Part shown: positions 28,232 through 36,545 of the stretch, piece by piece
Position numbering within the stretch: position 1 is the stretch's first letter
How the letters are laid out: each line of letters begins with the position of its first letter
Origin: Actinomycetes bacterium
Lineage (GTDB): Bacteria; Actinomycetota; Actinomycetes; Mycobacteriales; Mycobacteriaceae
Reading direction: 5' to 3'
Length of the DNA stretch: 64,000 nt
Assembly: GCA_023461275.1 (NCBI GenBank)
Contig: JAEYMI010000028.1
Coordinates: 1 to 64,000, forward strand
Made by a program: the position numbers and the translations under genes
The notes under the pieces: model-generated
The model's input: the letters and a program-made list of their open reading frames with translations, nothing else
What the model was told of the DNA's origin: nothing
The model's database searches: none

Positions 28232-28275
28232 GGCATCGCAACATCGTGCTGCTTGCTGGAGGGATCTGATCACTG

Positions 28276-29262
28276 ATGCATGTTTCACCGACCGTATGGC
28301 TCCTCACCTGTTTGGTGATCGCCGCGCTCTTCGTCTTCGACTTCTTCGCCCACGTTCGCGTCCCGCACGCCCCGTCGCTCAAAGAGTCCGGTGCGTGGTC
28401 GGCGGTGTACGTCACGATCGCGATCATCTTCGGGTTCTTCGTCTGGTGGCAGTGGGGTGGCACCTACGGCGGTGAATACTTCGCCGGCTACGTCACCGAG
28501 AAGGCGCTCTCGGTGGACAACCTGTTCGTGTTCGTCATCATCATGAGCAAGTTCGCGGTGCCACGCGAGTACCAGCAGAAGGTGCTGCTCCTGGGCATCG
28601 TGATGGCGCTGGTGATGCGTGGCGCATTCATCGCCGTCGGCGCCGCCGCGATCAATGCCTACAGCTGGGTGTTCTACCTCTTCGGCGCCTTCCTGATCTT
28701 CACCGCGATCAAACTCATCCGGGAGAGCGACGATCCGGTCGAACACGAGGAAGAACGCGAGTCGCGACTCGAGCGATTCGTCAAGAAGTACCTGCGGACC
28801 CATGATGAGTACGACGGCGACAAACTGTTCACCCGCGTCAACGGCAAGCGCCTGGCCACCCCGATGCTGATGGTGCTCGTTGTCATCGGGTTCACCGACG
28901 TGCTGTTCGCCCTGGACTCGATTCCGGCGATCTACGGCCTGACCCAGGAGCCGTACCTGGTGTTCACCGCCAACGCCTTCGCCTTGATGGGCCTACGGCA
29001 GTTGTACTTCCTGCTCGGCGGCCTACTCGACCGCCTGGTCTATCTGTCCTACGGACTTTCGTTCATCCTGGCGTTCATCGGTGTGAAGCTCGTGCTGCAC
29101 GCTCTGCACGAGAACACCCTGCCGTTCATCAACGGTGGCGAGCACGTCGCGGTGCCGGAGATCTCCACCGTGCTCTCGTTGAGCGTGATCGTGGCCACCT
29201 TGGTGATCACGACGGTGGCCAGCCTGCTGAGATCGAAGAAACCCGAGATCGAGTCCAGCTGA
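28276..29262 (+). CDS. TerC family membrane protein, probable manganese exporter
   Basis: 328-residue integral membrane protein of the TerC/Alx family. Family signatures are the acidic intramembrane motifs SVDNLFVFVIIMSKF and TDVLFALDSIPAIYG, which supply metal-coordinating Asp and Asn residues; about nine helices are visible with a charged cytoplasmic loop (HEEERESRLERFVKKYLR) between the halves. Alx/TerC relatives export Mn2+ and help metallate exported proteins. The upstream manganese-type riboswitch strongly supports a Mn2+ role. ATG 28276 has GGAGGG 12 nt upstream. Confidence 0.9.
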   Translation: MHVSPTVWLLTCLVIAALFVFDFFAHVRVPHAPSLKESGAWSAVYVTIAIIFGFFVWWQWGGTYGGEYFAGYVTEKALSVDNLFVFVIIMSKFAVPREYQQKVLLLGIVMALVMRGAFIAVGAAAINAYSWVFYLFGAFLIFTAIKLIRESDDPVEHEEERESRLERFVKKYLRTHDEYDGDKLFTRVNGKRLATPMLMVLVVIGFTDVLFALDSIPAIYGLTQEPYLVFTANAFALMGLRQLYFLLGGLLDRLVYLSYGLSFILAFIGVKLVLHALHENTLPFINGGEHVAVPEISTVLSLSVIVATLVITTVASLLRSKKPEIESS

Positions 29263-29278
29263 ACCGTTGGGTAGGTCT

Positions 29279-29303
29279 CGCTGGTAGGCCCGCTGGTGGG
29301 CCT
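29279..29303. terminator. Tandem repeat forming a bidirectional hairpin between terC and yciI
   Basis: CGCTGGTAGGCC (29279-29290) is followed directly by CGCTGGTGGGCC (29291-29302), 11 of 12 identical. The junction forms a hairpin AGGCCC/GGGCCT (29286-29291, 29298-29303) with a 6-nt loop between two convergent genes, so it may end transcription from both sides. Confidence 0.5.
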
Positions 29304-29587
29304 CAGTCCTCGAACGGTCCGTACACCTGCGTCCACTCGACGACCCGGACGCCGTCGATGGCCTGATGAGCGTTGAACGGATCGTTCATCAGGAATGCCT
29401 CGGCGGCGTCGATGTCGGTGGCCTTGATGAGCAGCAGCGCGCCCGATCCGTCGGGATAGGGCCCCGACGCGAGGAGGTTGCCGGCCGTGAACTCCTCACC
29501 GAGCCAGGTTCGGTGCACGGCGCGGTGCTCGTCCCGGACCGTGGCCTTGGCCGGGGCGTAGGTGTAGTGGACTGCGAAGATGGCCAC
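29303..29587 (-). CDS. YciI family protein
   Basis: 94-residue small cytoplasmic protein of the YciI/YCII family (ferredoxin-like fold). Seen are the start AIFAVHYTYA, the conserved HRTWLGE region with active-site-like His, ASGPYPDGSGALLL and DPFNAHQAIDGVRVVEW near the end. Function is unknown for most members; some act as dehydrochlorinase- or stress-related enzymes. GTG 29587 follows GAGGAG 5 nt upstream. Confidence 0.85.
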   Translation of the reverse strand: MAIFAVHYTYAPAKATVRDEHRAVHRTWLGEEFTAGNLLASGPYPDGSGALLLIKATDIDAAEAFLMNDPFNAHQAIDGVRVVEWTQVYGPFED

Positions 29588-29600
29588 GGTGGCTCCTCAT

Positions 29601-29630
29601 TGGTCGGTTGCGCGGTGGTCGATTGCGCGG
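29601..29630. repeat. 15-bp tandem repeat between yciI and argA
   Basis: TGGTCGGTTGCGCGG (29601-29615) is followed by TGGTCGATTGCGCGG (29616-29630): 14 of 15 identical. It lies 12 nt beyond the argA stop, in noncoding DNA. Confidence 0.85.
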
Positions 29631-29641
29631 TGGGGACGTGA

Positions 29642-30154
29642 TTACAGGTGCGCCAGCATGCGCGTGTTGCCCAGCGTATTGGGCTTGACGTAGCTCAGAT
29701 CAAGGAACTCCGCGACGCCGGTGTCGTAGGACCGGCACATCTCCTCGAACACCTCACGGGTCACCGGTGTGCCCTCGATCTCACGGAATCCGTGCTTGGC
29801 GAAGAAATGGGTCTGGAAGGTCAGGACGAACACTCGCGACAGTTGCAGTTCGCGCGCCATGTCCATCAATCGCGCGACGATGCGGTGGCCGATGCCCTGA
29901 CCGCCGTAGGACTTGTCGACGGCGACTGTGCGGACCTCGCCGAGATCGGCCCAGAGTACGTGCAGCGCACCGCATCCCACGACGACCCCGCCGACCTCGG
30001 CCACCCAGAACTCCTGCACCGCCTCGTACAAGGTGACCAGGTTCTTCTCCAGGAGAATCCGGCCCGCATACTGGTCGATCAGTTCCTTGATCCGGGGCAC
30101 ATCCGAGGTTCGCGCCCGCCGGATGATCGGGGTATCGGCCTCGGCGATGGACAT
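29642..30154 (-). CDS. argA: Amino-acid N-acetyltransferase (ArgA, GNAT type)
   Basis: 170-residue stand-alone GNAT enzyme resembling Rv2747, which acetylates L-glutamate (or glutamine) for arginine synthesis. The GNAT core is clear: EFWVAEVGGVVVGCGALHVLW, the acetyl-CoA loop SYGGQGIGHRIV, and the tail FFAKHGFREIEGTPVTREVFEEMCRSYD shared with the mycobacterial protein. ATG 30154 gives the best match to family length; upstream Met codons (30166, 30205) are possible. Its position between ftsK/terC and pgsA agrees with mycobacterial order. Confidence 0.88.
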   Translation of the reverse strand: MSIAEADTPIIRRARTSDVPRIKELIDQYAGRILLEKNLVTLYEAVQEFWVAEVGGVVVGCGALHVLWADLGEVRTVAVDKSYGGQGIGHRIVARLMDMARELQLSRVFVLTFQTHFFAKHGFREIEGTPVTREVFEEMCRSYDTGVAEFLDLSYVKPNTLGNTRMLAHL

Positions 30155-30294
30155 GGAAAGACACATTAGTCGTCGAGTGGGAGTCGTCGGATGTGTGGGA
30201 CTCATCGGCGACGGTCAACGGCCCGCGCGTCGGTTCGCAGCAGGGCAGTGGCGACTCACGACGGGGCCGAATGGGTCTGTCGCGGTTCGACCGA

Positions 30295-30300
30295 TACGAT
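30295..30300 (+). promoter_or_regulatory. -10 box for a leaderless pgsA transcript
   Basis: TACGAT (TANNNT) lies 7 nt before GTG 30308. This supports GTG 30308 over GTG 30335, which has GGAG 7 nt upstream. Confidence 0.45.
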
Positions 30301-30307
30301 TTTCGCT

Positions 30308-30961
30308 GTGGAGTGGCGCAGTACGGAGCGGCGAGTGGATCCCATCGCCGACCCTGTCGACCCGGTGCCGGTGGTGAATATCGCGAACGCACTCACGGTA
30401 TTCCGCATCGTGCTGGTGCCGGTCTTCGTGGTGGTGCTCTTCGTCGCCGGTGGACACGACACCGTGTGGCGGATCATCGCCACAGCGGTCTTCGCCGCAG
30501 CTGCCGTCACCGATCGCTACGACGGACGTCTTGCGCGCAACCGCGGTCTGGTCACCGATTTCGGCAAGCTGGCCGATCCGATCGCTGACAAGGCACTCAT
30601 CGGTGCCGCATTGGTGGGCCTGTCGATTCTGGGTGATCTCGCCTGGTGGGTGACCGCGGTGATCCTGGTGCGCGAGCTCGGTGTCACCGCACTGCGATTC
30701 TGGGTGCTGCGCCACGGCGTGATTCCGGCCAGCCGCGGCGGCAAGCTGAAAACGCTGCTCCAGGTGATTGCCATCGGCCTCTATCTGCTTCCGCTGAGCG
30801 GCGTATGGCATGTCCTGGCGGTGATCGTGATGATGCTGGCGGTGGCGGCAACCGTGGTGACCGGACTGGACTACGTGTGGCAGGCGCTGGTGATGCGGCG
30901 GGCGGCGAGAAGTTCGACTACTGTCGTCGACACGAACGCGGCACCGACCACGGAACCCTGA
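30308..30961 (+). CDS. pgsA: CDP-diacylglycerol-glycerol-3-phosphate 3-phosphatidyltransferase
   Basis: Membrane enzyme of the CDP-alcohol phosphatidyltransferase family, making phosphatidylglycerol phosphate for PG and cardiolipin. 217 residues with about five or six helices. The catalytic motif D-x2-DG-x2-AR-x8-G-x3-D-x3-D is complete in TDRYDGRLARNRGLVTDFGK and the following LADPIADK. Similar in size to mycobacterial PgsA3. Start GTG 30308 rests on the -10 box 7 nt upstream and the usual lead length before NIANALT. clgR follows after 77 nt, the conserved pgsA-clgR order. Confidence 0.92.
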   Translation: MEWRSTERRVDPIADPVDPVPVVNIANALTVFRIVLVPVFVVVLFVAGGHDTVWRIIATAVFAAAAVTDRYDGRLARNRGLVTDFGKLADPIADKALIGAALVGLSILGDLAWWVTAVILVRELGVTALRFWVLRHGVIPASRGGKLKTLLQVIAIGLYLLPLSGVWHVLAVIVMMLAVAATVVTGLDYVWQALVMRRAARSSTTVVDTNAAPTTEP

Positions 30962-31038
30962 GGTCGTCACGGTCGTTGACACCATGATGTGAATGGGCGT
31001 CGACGTTCGAGTGTTCGTCAGAGTGGAGGAGGCAGGCG

Positions 31039-31395
31039 ATGGCAGTGCTATTGCGCGAAGCGCTCGGGGAGCGTCTGCGTCATGTGCGCACCGACCAGGG
31101 ACGAACGCTGCGTGAGGTGTCCACCGACGCTCGAGTGAGCCTCGGGTACCTCTCGGAGATCGAACGTGGCCAGAAGGAGGCGTCGAGCGAACTGCTCGCC
31201 GCCATCTGCGACGCACTCGATGTGGAGATCGCCGACCTGCTGCTCGACGTCGGTCATGCGCTCCGGCCGGCCGTCGAGGGCGAGGGTGTCCCAACGGAAT
31301 CCGTGCCCGATGTCGATTCCACGATCACCGCGACGAAGGTGGTCATCGCCGCACCGGCCGCGCCCAGCTCGGCGACCGCACTCGCGGCCGCCTGA
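31039..31395 (+). CDS. clgR: XRE-type regulator of Clp protease and stress genes
   Basis: 118-residue helix-turn-helix protein; the DNA-binding domain is residues ~8-65 ([37 protein letters not shown], quoted in parts: [11 protein letters not shown] and [13 protein letters not shown]). In mycobacteria and streptomycetes ClgR activates clp protease genes and the psp system. The protein ends ALAAA, like ssrA-type tags; family knowledge is that ClgR is itself removed by Clp, and this tail is a plausible degron. ATG 31039 follows GGAGGAGG. pspA is the next gene, as in mycobacteria. Confidence 0.9.
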   Translation: MAVLLREALGERLRHVRTDQGRTLREVSTDARVSLGYLSEIERGQKEASSELLAAICDALDVEIADLLLDVGHALRPAVEGEGVPTESVPDVDSTITATKVVIAAPAAPSSATALAAA

Positions 31396-31572
31396 CTCGC
31401 GGGCGATCCGCCCACCCATAGCCCCCTGAGTTTCACCAAATCACTGTCGTCCACCAGTCATTTGCGTTCACCGGTCAGTGCTTTGAGCACCCAACCCGAC
31501 TCCGCTGATGCGGGCAGACGCTAGATTGGTGGACGACACCCGAATCCACCTGTAGATGGAGTTGACGCGACC

Positions 31573-32379
31573 ATGGCGAACCCGTTCGTGAAGATGTGGC
31601 GCTACCTGATGGCGCTGGGTAACGCGAAGATCGATGAGAACGCCGATCCCAAGATCCAGATCCAGCAGGCCATCGAGGACGCCCAGCGGCAGCATCAGGC
31701 GCTGTCCCAGCAGGCCGCATCGGTGATCGGCAACCAGCGTCAGCTGGAGATGAAGCTGAACCGTCAGCTCGAGGAGATCGAGAAGCTGCAGGCCAACACG
31801 CGGCAGGCGCTGACGCTCGCCGACCAGGCCAACGCCGCCGGCGACGCCAAGAAGTCGCAGGACTACACCAATGCTGCCGAGGCGTTCGCGGCCCAGCTGG
31901 TGACCGCCGAGCAGAGCGTCGAGGACCTCAAATCCCTGCACGATCAGTCGCTGCAGGCGGCCGAACAGGCCAAGCAGGCGGTCGAACGCAACGCGATGAT
32001 GCTCCAGCAGAAGCTGGCCGAGCGCTCCAAGCTGCTCAGCCAGCTCGAGCAGGCCAAGATGCAGGAGCAGGTGAGCGCGTCGCTCAATCAGATGAGCGAA
32101 CTATCGGTGCCGGGCAACACCCCGAGCCTCGACCAGGTGCGCGACAAGATCGAGAAGCGCTACGCCAATGCGCTCGGTTCGGCGGAGCTGGCCAAGAACT
32201 CCGTGCAGGGCCGCATGCAAGAGGTGGAACAGGCCGGCGTTCAGATGGCTGGACACGCGCGTCTCGAGCAGATCCGCGCGAGCATGTCCGGGGATTCCCT
32301 CGCCCCGGGTACGTCTGCTGCCCAGCCCGCACCGCAGATCCAGCAGCCGGCCACCGAGCCCCCGCAGGCTGGCAGCTGA
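31573..32379 (+). CDS. pspA: PspA/IM30-family membrane-stress protein (35 kDa antigen type)
   Basis: 268-residue peripheral membrane protein, almost all coiled coil: long Gln/Glu/Ala heptads from [18 protein letters not shown] to [12 protein letters not shown]. It matches the actinobacterial 35 kDa antigen (Rv2744c) that maintains envelope integrity under the clgR-psp response. The N-terminal amphipathic helix is [17 protein letters not shown]. The C-terminus is Pro/Ala/Gln rich. The mycobacterial partner PspM (Rv2743c) would be expected next but is absent; a glycosyltransferase frame overlaps the stop instead. Confidence 0.9.
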   Translation: MANPFVKMWRYLMALGNAKIDENADPKIQIQQAIEDAQRQHQALSQQAASVIGNQRQLEMKLNRQLEEIEKLQANTRQALTLADQANAAGDAKKSQDYTNAAEAFAAQLVTAEQSVEDLKSLHDQSLQAAEQAKQAVERNAMMLQQKLAERSKLLSQLEQAKMQEQVSASLNQMSELSVPGNTPSLDQVRDKIEKRYANALGSAELAKNSVQGRMQEVEQAGVQMAGHARLEQIRASMSGDSLAPGTSAAQPAPQIQQPATEPPQAGS

Positions 32380-33596
32380 CATCGACGTCGTCACCGCGTC
32401 GGATCGGCATTGTCGCCGGACCTGATGCGGGACACGCGTTTCCGGCGTTCGCGCTGGCCGAACGGCTGACTGCCGCCGGTTTCGCGACGGTGGTCTTCAC
32501 CGGCCTCCGATGGCTCGAGGCATCGCGTCGGGCCGGGATCGAATTGATCGAACTTCCGGGTCTGGACGCCCCCGATGGCATCGACACCGATGCCGGTGAG
32601 CGTCTCAGTGCCCGGGCCGCACGGATGGCCATCTTGTTGGCCCCCGAATTATCCACGTGCGGAATCGATCTCGTGATCTGCGACGTGATCACCGTGGCGG
32701 GCGGATGGGCCGCGGAGATGTGCGGTATCCCATGGATCGAGCTCTCTCCGCATCCCCTGTACGCGCAGTCGCGAGGATTGCCGCCGATCGGTGCGGGGCT
32801 GGCGCCCGGCACCGGTCCGGGTGGTCGGCTGCGGGACACCGTGATGCGGACGGCGAGCGCGCGGTCGGTCCGGCAGGGGCAACGGCAACGAACCGTGGCA
32901 CGTACATCGATCGGTCTGGCGGGTCCGGGATCGTGTCCGGATGCAAGGTTCATCGCGACGCTGCCTGCCCTGGAGGTGTGGCGCCCGGACTGGCCCGCCG
33001 ACACCCACCTGATCGGCCCGCTGCTGTGGGAACCGACCGACGCGGTGTTCGACCGCCCGCCCGGCGACGAGCCGCTGGTGGTGATCGCACCGTCCACCGC
33101 GGTCACCGGCGTCGACCTGACCGCCACGGCCATAGCGTCGTTGACTGTGCGCAATCTGGGAACCGCTGTGCGCGTTGTGGTCTCGGCTCTCGATCCACCC
33201 CATCACCCGACCCGGACCGCCGACCCGGAGTTGCCTCGTGCGGTCTTCGGTCTGGCCCGTCAGGACGAGGTCCTCGCCGATGCGTCGGCGGTTGTCTGCG
33301 GCGGTGGCCACGGCATGCTCGCGAAGTCCCTGCTGGCCGGCGTGCCGGTGGTGACCGTCCCGGGCGGTGGCGATCAGTGGGAGCTGGCCAACCGGGTGAC
33401 CCGTCAGGGCGCCGGTGTGGTGGTACGGCCGGTCACCGTCGACGCCATATCCGAGGCGATGCGCCGGGTGCTGAGCGATCCGACATACCGGGCGGCGGCC
33501 GGGCGGGCCGCGGCATCGGCGACGGAATTGACTGATCCGGTCGCGATCGTCGAGCACGTCCTGCACACCGTGTCACGGTCTCCGGCGAGCCCGTAG
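32376..33596 (+). CDS. MGT-type glycosyltransferase (Rv2739c-like), start codon uncertain
   Basis: GT1/MGT-fold transferase. The C-terminal donor-binding half has [21 protein letters not shown] and [13 protein letters not shown], typical of UDP- or TDP-sugar GTs. The N-terminal strand and loop [21 protein letters not shown] are encoded from about 32406, but no ATG, GTG or TTG lies upstream in this frame. CTG 32376, overlapping the pspA stop (CTGA), would give 406 residues; ATT 32409 is another option; GTG 32490 would remove the first Rossmann unit. Gene order (before DUF3046 and recA) matches Rv2739c. Acceptor unknown. Confidence 0.75.
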   Translation: MTSTSSPRRIGIVAGPDAGHAFPAFALAERLTAAGFATVVFTGLRWLEASRRAGIELIELPGLDAPDGIDTDAGERLSARAARMAILLAPELSTCGIDLVICDVITVAGGWAAEMCGIPWIELSPHPLYAQSRGLPPIGAGLAPGTGPGGRLRDTVMRTASARSVRQGQRQRTVARTSIGLAGPGSCPDARFIATLPALEVWRPDWPADTHLIGPLLWEPTDAVFDRPPGDEPLVVIAPSTAVTGVDLTATAIASLTVRNLGTAVRVVVSALDPPHHPTRTADPELPRAVFGLARQDEVLADASAVVCGGGHGMLAKSLLAGVPVVTVPGGGDQWELANRVTRQGAGVVVRPVTVDAISEAMRRVLSDPTYRAAAGRAAASATELTDPVAIVEHVLHTVSRSPASP

Positions 33597-33599
33597 GCT
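33594..33599 (+). promoter_or_regulatory. -10 box for a leaderless DUF3046 transcript
   Basis: TAGGCT lies 8 nt before GTG 33608, overlapping the stop of the glycosyltransferase gene. Confidence 0.45.
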
Positions 33600-33607
33600 G
33601 GGCGACT

Positions 33608-33799
33608 GTGCGTCTGACAGAGTTTTCCGAGTTGATGGAGGCCCAGTTCGGTGCCTCGGCGAATGCGCTGCTCGTCGATCATGTGCTGATCGAACTCGGC
33701 GGGCGCACCGGCGCTCAGGCGATCGAGGACGGTGTGGATCCGCGCGACGTCTGGGTGGCCCTCTGTCGCGATTTCGACGTCCCGCGCGAGCTCTGGTGA
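33608..33799 (+). CDS. DUF3046 family protein
   Basis: 63-residue acidic protein matching the actinobacterial DUF3046 family (Rv2738c), always next to recA: LTEFSELMEAQFG, LGGRTGAQAIEDGVDPRDVW and the ending VPRELW. Function unknown. GTG 33608 is preceded by a TANNNT box, so its mRNA is probably leaderless. The recA promoter region follows. Confidence 0.88.
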   Translation: MRLTEFSELMEAQFGASANALLVDHVLIELGGRTGAQAIEDGVDPRDVWVALCRDFDVPRELW

Positions 33800-33855
33800 C
33801 GGGTGCTGAATTCGGCGTACGCCTCGACGCGCCGACCCGCGTGTCGCACTTGCCA

Positions 33856-33871
33856 TCGAACACCTGTTCGT
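33856..33871. promoter_or_regulatory. LexA (SOS) box of recA
   Basis: TCGAACACCTGTTCGT matches the actinobacterial SOS box TCGAAC-N4-GTTCGA in all but the last base of the arms. It lies 177 nt before the recA start. Confidence 0.85.
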
Positions 33872-33968
33872 TCACTCTGAGGACGTAGGGAACCGCAGGG
33901 CACCGTCCATGCGTCACAACCACTAGACAAACCCGTCGGACACACCGACAGGCCTGTCGGACAAAACC

Positions 33969-33990
33969 TGTCATACCCGGCCGATAGCGT
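33969..33990 (+). promoter_or_regulatory. Possible PafBC/RecA-NDp-type promoter of recA
   Basis: TGTCATAC, 8 nt, then TAGCGT fits the spacing of the LexA-independent mycobacterial recA promoter (TGTCRGTG-N8-TANNNT) but with three mismatches in the last three bases of the first element. The start point would fall near 33997, leaving a ~50-nt leader with GAGGAGA. Confidence 0.45.
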
Positions 33991-34048
33991 TCGGTACATG
34001 GCAGCCAAGACCCGCCGGAGTTCCGGCGCAACCCCGAGGAGAGACCCC

Positions 34049-35092
34049 ATGGCAGCAGCGCCCCAGGACCGGGAAAAGGCCCTCGATCTCGCTCTCGCGC
34101 AGATCGACAAGAACTTCGGCAAGGGATCGGTGATGCGGCTCGGCGAGGAGACCCGCCAGCCGATCGAGGTGATCCCGACCGGATCGATCGCACTCGACGT
34201 CGCGCTCGGCATCGGCGGACTTCCGCGCGGCCGCGTCGTGGAGATCTACGGCCCGGAGTCGTCGGGTAAGACCACCGTCGCCCTGCACGCCGTGGCGAAC
34301 GCGCAGGCGCAGGGCGGCATCGCCGCCTTCATCGACGCCGAGCACGCACTCGATCCCGATTACGCCGCCAAACTCGGTGTCGACACCGACGCCCTGCTGG
34401 TCTCGCAGCCGGACACCGGTGAGCAGGCGCTGGAGATCGCCGACATGCTGATCCGCTCGGGTGCGCTGGACATCCTGGTCATCGACTCGGTGGCCGCGCT
34501 GGTGCCGCGCGCCGAAATCGAGGGCGAGATGGGCGACAGCCACGTCGGCCTGCAGGCCCGTCTGATGAGCCAGGCGCTGCGCAAGATGACCGGTGCGATG
34601 AACAACTCCAAGACCACCGCCATCTTCATCAACCAGCTGCGCGAGAAGATCGGCGTGATGTTCGGCTCGCCGGAGACCACCACGGGAGGCAAGGCGCTCA
34701 AGTTCTACGCCTCGGTCCGGCTCGACGTCCGTCGGATCGAGACGCTCAAGGACGGCACCGACGCGGTCGGCAACCGGACCCGCGTCAAGGTCGTCAAGAA
34801 CAAGGTCGCACCGCCGTTCAAGCAGGCCGAGTTCGACATCCTCTACGGGCAGGGCATCTCCAAGGAGGGCTCGCTGATCGACATGGGTGTCAACGAGGGC
34901 TTCATCCGCAAGTCCGGATCGTGGTTCACCTATGAGGGTGACCAGCTTGGTCAGGGCAAGGAGAACGCCCGGAAGTTCTTGCTGGAGAACACCGATGTCC
35001 GCGACGAGATCGAGAAGAAGATCAAGGAGAAGCTCGGTATCGGCGCAACGGTCGACGCCGACGACATCGCCCCGGCACCGGTGGAGTTCTGA
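34049..35092 (+). CDS. recA: Recombinase RecA
   Basis: ATP-dependent strand-exchange protein and co-protease for LexA. 347 residues. Walker A is GPESSGKTT at 68-76; LVIDSVAAL is Walker B; the L2 region and the [18 protein letters not shown] block are intact. There is no intein, unlike M. tuberculosis. ATG 34049 is set by GAGGAGAG (34036-34043) and by homology; the in-frame ATG at 33998 would add 17 unusual residues. Control: one LexA box and one PafBC-like promoter upstream. recX follows after 17 nt. Confidence 0.98.
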   Translation: MAAAPQDREKALDLALAQIDKNFGKGSVMRLGEETRQPIEVIPTGSIALDVALGIGGLPRGRVVEIYGPESSGKTTVALHAVANAQAQGGIAAFIDAEHALDPDYAAKLGVDTDALLVSQPDTGEQALEIADMLIRSGALDILVIDSVAALVPRAEIEGEMGDSHVGLQARLMSQALRKMTGAMNNSKTTAIFINQLREKIGVMFGSPETTTGGKALKFYASVRLDVRRIETLKDGTDAVGNRTRVKVVKNKVAPPFKQAEFDILYGQGISKEGSLIDMGVNEGFIRKSGSWFTYEGDQLGQGKENARKFLLENTDVRDEIEKKIKEKLGIGATVDADDIAPAPVEF

Positions 35093-35109
35093 TCCACCCC
35101 ACATCTTCC

Positions 35110-35625
35110 GTGCCGGACCCCGAGGAGCGGTCGAGCGAGCGTGACGGTCCCACCGCGTGGGACGTTGCGCTGCGGCTACTCGGGGTCCGGGCGCGGAGCC
35201 GGCACGAGATGCGGGACCGGTTGGCGCGGCGCGGATTCGACGAAGGCACCGTCGACGATGTCATGTCGCGGCTGGACCGCCATCAGCTGCTCGACGACGC
35301 CGACTTCGCGAAGGAGTGGGTGCGTTCCCGCAGTGCCCACTCGGGCAAGGGGCGCATAGCGCTGCGGCATGAGTTGCAGCACAAGGGAATCGCCCCGGAG
35401 ATCATCGCCGACGCACTGGAGGACGTGGACGCCGACGACGAACGCGTCATCGCACGCACCCTCGTCGACCGCAAGCTCACTCCGTCAGCGCTCGATCGCC
35501 TCGCCGACGATCCGGCCATGCGGGACAAGCTGTTCCGACGATCCGTCGGGATGCTCCTGCGCCGCGGTTACCCGCAATCGATGGCCATCGACGTGGTCAA
35601 CGAAGCGCTCGCCGCCGCAATCTGA
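35110..35625 (+). CDS. recX: Regulatory protein RecX
   Basis: 171-residue inhibitor of RecA filaments. Three tandem three-helix RecX repeats are visible: AWDVALRLLGVRARSRHEMRDRLARRGFD, DDADFAKEWVRSRSAHSGKGRIALRHELQHKGI and the C-terminal RRSVGMLLRRGYPQSMAIDVV. GTG 35110 lies 17 nt after recA, so recX is cotranscribed and SOS-regulated with it. Its 3' end converges on gluD. Confidence 0.94.
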   Translation: MPDPEERSSERDGPTAWDVALRLLGVRARSRHEMRDRLARRGFDEGTVDDVMSRLDRHQLLDDADFAKEWVRSRSAHSGKGRIALRHELQHKGIAPEIIADALEDVDADDERVIARTLVDRKLTPSALDRLADDPAMRDKLFRRSVGMLLRRGYPQSMAIDVVNEALAAAI

Positions 35626-35638
35626 GGCATCACGTGAC

Positions 35639-35666
35639 CTGCGCTACTTGAACTGCGCTACTTGAA
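35639..35666. repeat. Perfect 14-bp tandem repeat spanning the gluD stop
   Basis: CTGCGCTACTTGAA occurs at 35639-35652 and again at 35653-35666. The second copy contains the gluD stop codon (35658-35660, minus strand) and its last Lys codon. Confidence 0.9.
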
Positions 35667-36545
35667 TTGGGGCATGTTCTCGCTGGCCGCGATATCGGCG
35701 TCTCCCGGATCGGCGGCCTCGGTCTTGCGTCGACCACTGCGCAGACGGCGTTCGAGATAGGTGGCGAACGAGGACAATCCGAAGTTGATGACGATCATCA
35801 CGATGGCCACCACGATGAGGGCGGGCAGGTAGTTGCCGTAGTAGGAGGCCGACTGGATGCCCGACCGCACCACCTCGACGTAACCGATCGCATAACCCAG
35901 CGCGCTGTCCTTCAATGCGATGACCATCTGCGAGATGAGTGCCGGCAGCATCGCGGTCACCGCCTGGGGGAGCAGGATGATGCGCATCATCTGAGACTTG
36001 CGCAGGCCCAAGGCCATCGCCGCCTCGGTCTGTCCCTTCGGCAATGAGTTGATACCCGAACGCAGGATCTCGGCGATCACCGAGCCGTTGTACAACGTCA
36101 GACCGGTGACCACTGCGGCGAACGCCAACTGTGACGACGGAAAGATCGCGTAATCAGCGAACAGGTAGTAGGCGAAGATCATCAGGATCAGCACCGGGAT
36201 CGCGCGAAACACCTCGACGAACAATGCCGACACGCCACGCACCCACGCGTGGTCGGAAAGTCGGCCGATGCCCAGCACCGCCCCGAGAATCAAGGCCAGG
36301 ATGATCGAGAGAATCGCGGCCTTCAACGTGCCCCACAGTCCGGGAAGGATGTAGGTGGTCCACGTGGTGCCTTTGACGAAGGGATTCCACTTCTCGGCGG
36401 TGAGCTGGTCGTTACCGGCCAGGATCACGATCACGTAGGCGAGTGCGGCGACGATGACGGCGATGAACACCACCGCGATGATGTTGTTGCGTACCTTCGC
36501 CTTCGGGCCGGGTGCGTCGTAAAGGACTGTTGCGCTGGTACTCAT
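35658..36545 (-). CDS. gluD: Glutamate-type ABC transporter permease GluD
   Basis: 295-residue inner-membrane permease of the polar amino-acid (HisM/GltK) family. After an N-terminal helix it has the permease core with the EAA-type loop [25 protein letters not shown] that docks the ATPase. It ends ENMPQFK. ATG 36545 overlaps the gluC stop by 4 nt, so the two are translationally coupled. With GluA, GluB and GluC it forms the glutamate uptake system known from corynebacteria; substrate assignment is by synteny. Confidence 0.9.
   Translation of the reverse strand: MSTSATVLYDAPGPKAKVRNNIIAVVFIAVIVAALAYVIVILAGNDQLTAEKWNPFVKGTTWTTYILPGLWGTLKAAILSIILALILGAVLGIGRLSDHAWVRGVSALFVEVFRAIPVLILMIFAYYLFADYAIFPSSQLAFAAVVTGLTLYNGSVIAEILRSGINSLPKGQTEAAMALGLRKSQMMRIILLPQAVTAMLPALISQMVIALKDSALGYAIGYVEVVRSGIQSASYYGNYLPALIVVAIVMIVINFGLSSFATYLERRLRSGRRKTEAADPGDADIAASENMPQFK

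Noticed and set aside
30215..31294. A ~360-codon frame antisense to pgsA and clgR.
   Set aside because: Opposes two genes with complete catalytic and DNA-binding motifs; no recognisable domain.
34049..35092. Possible intein in recA, as in M. tuberculosis.
   Set aside because: The RecA frame is uninterrupted at 347 residues with all motifs contiguous.
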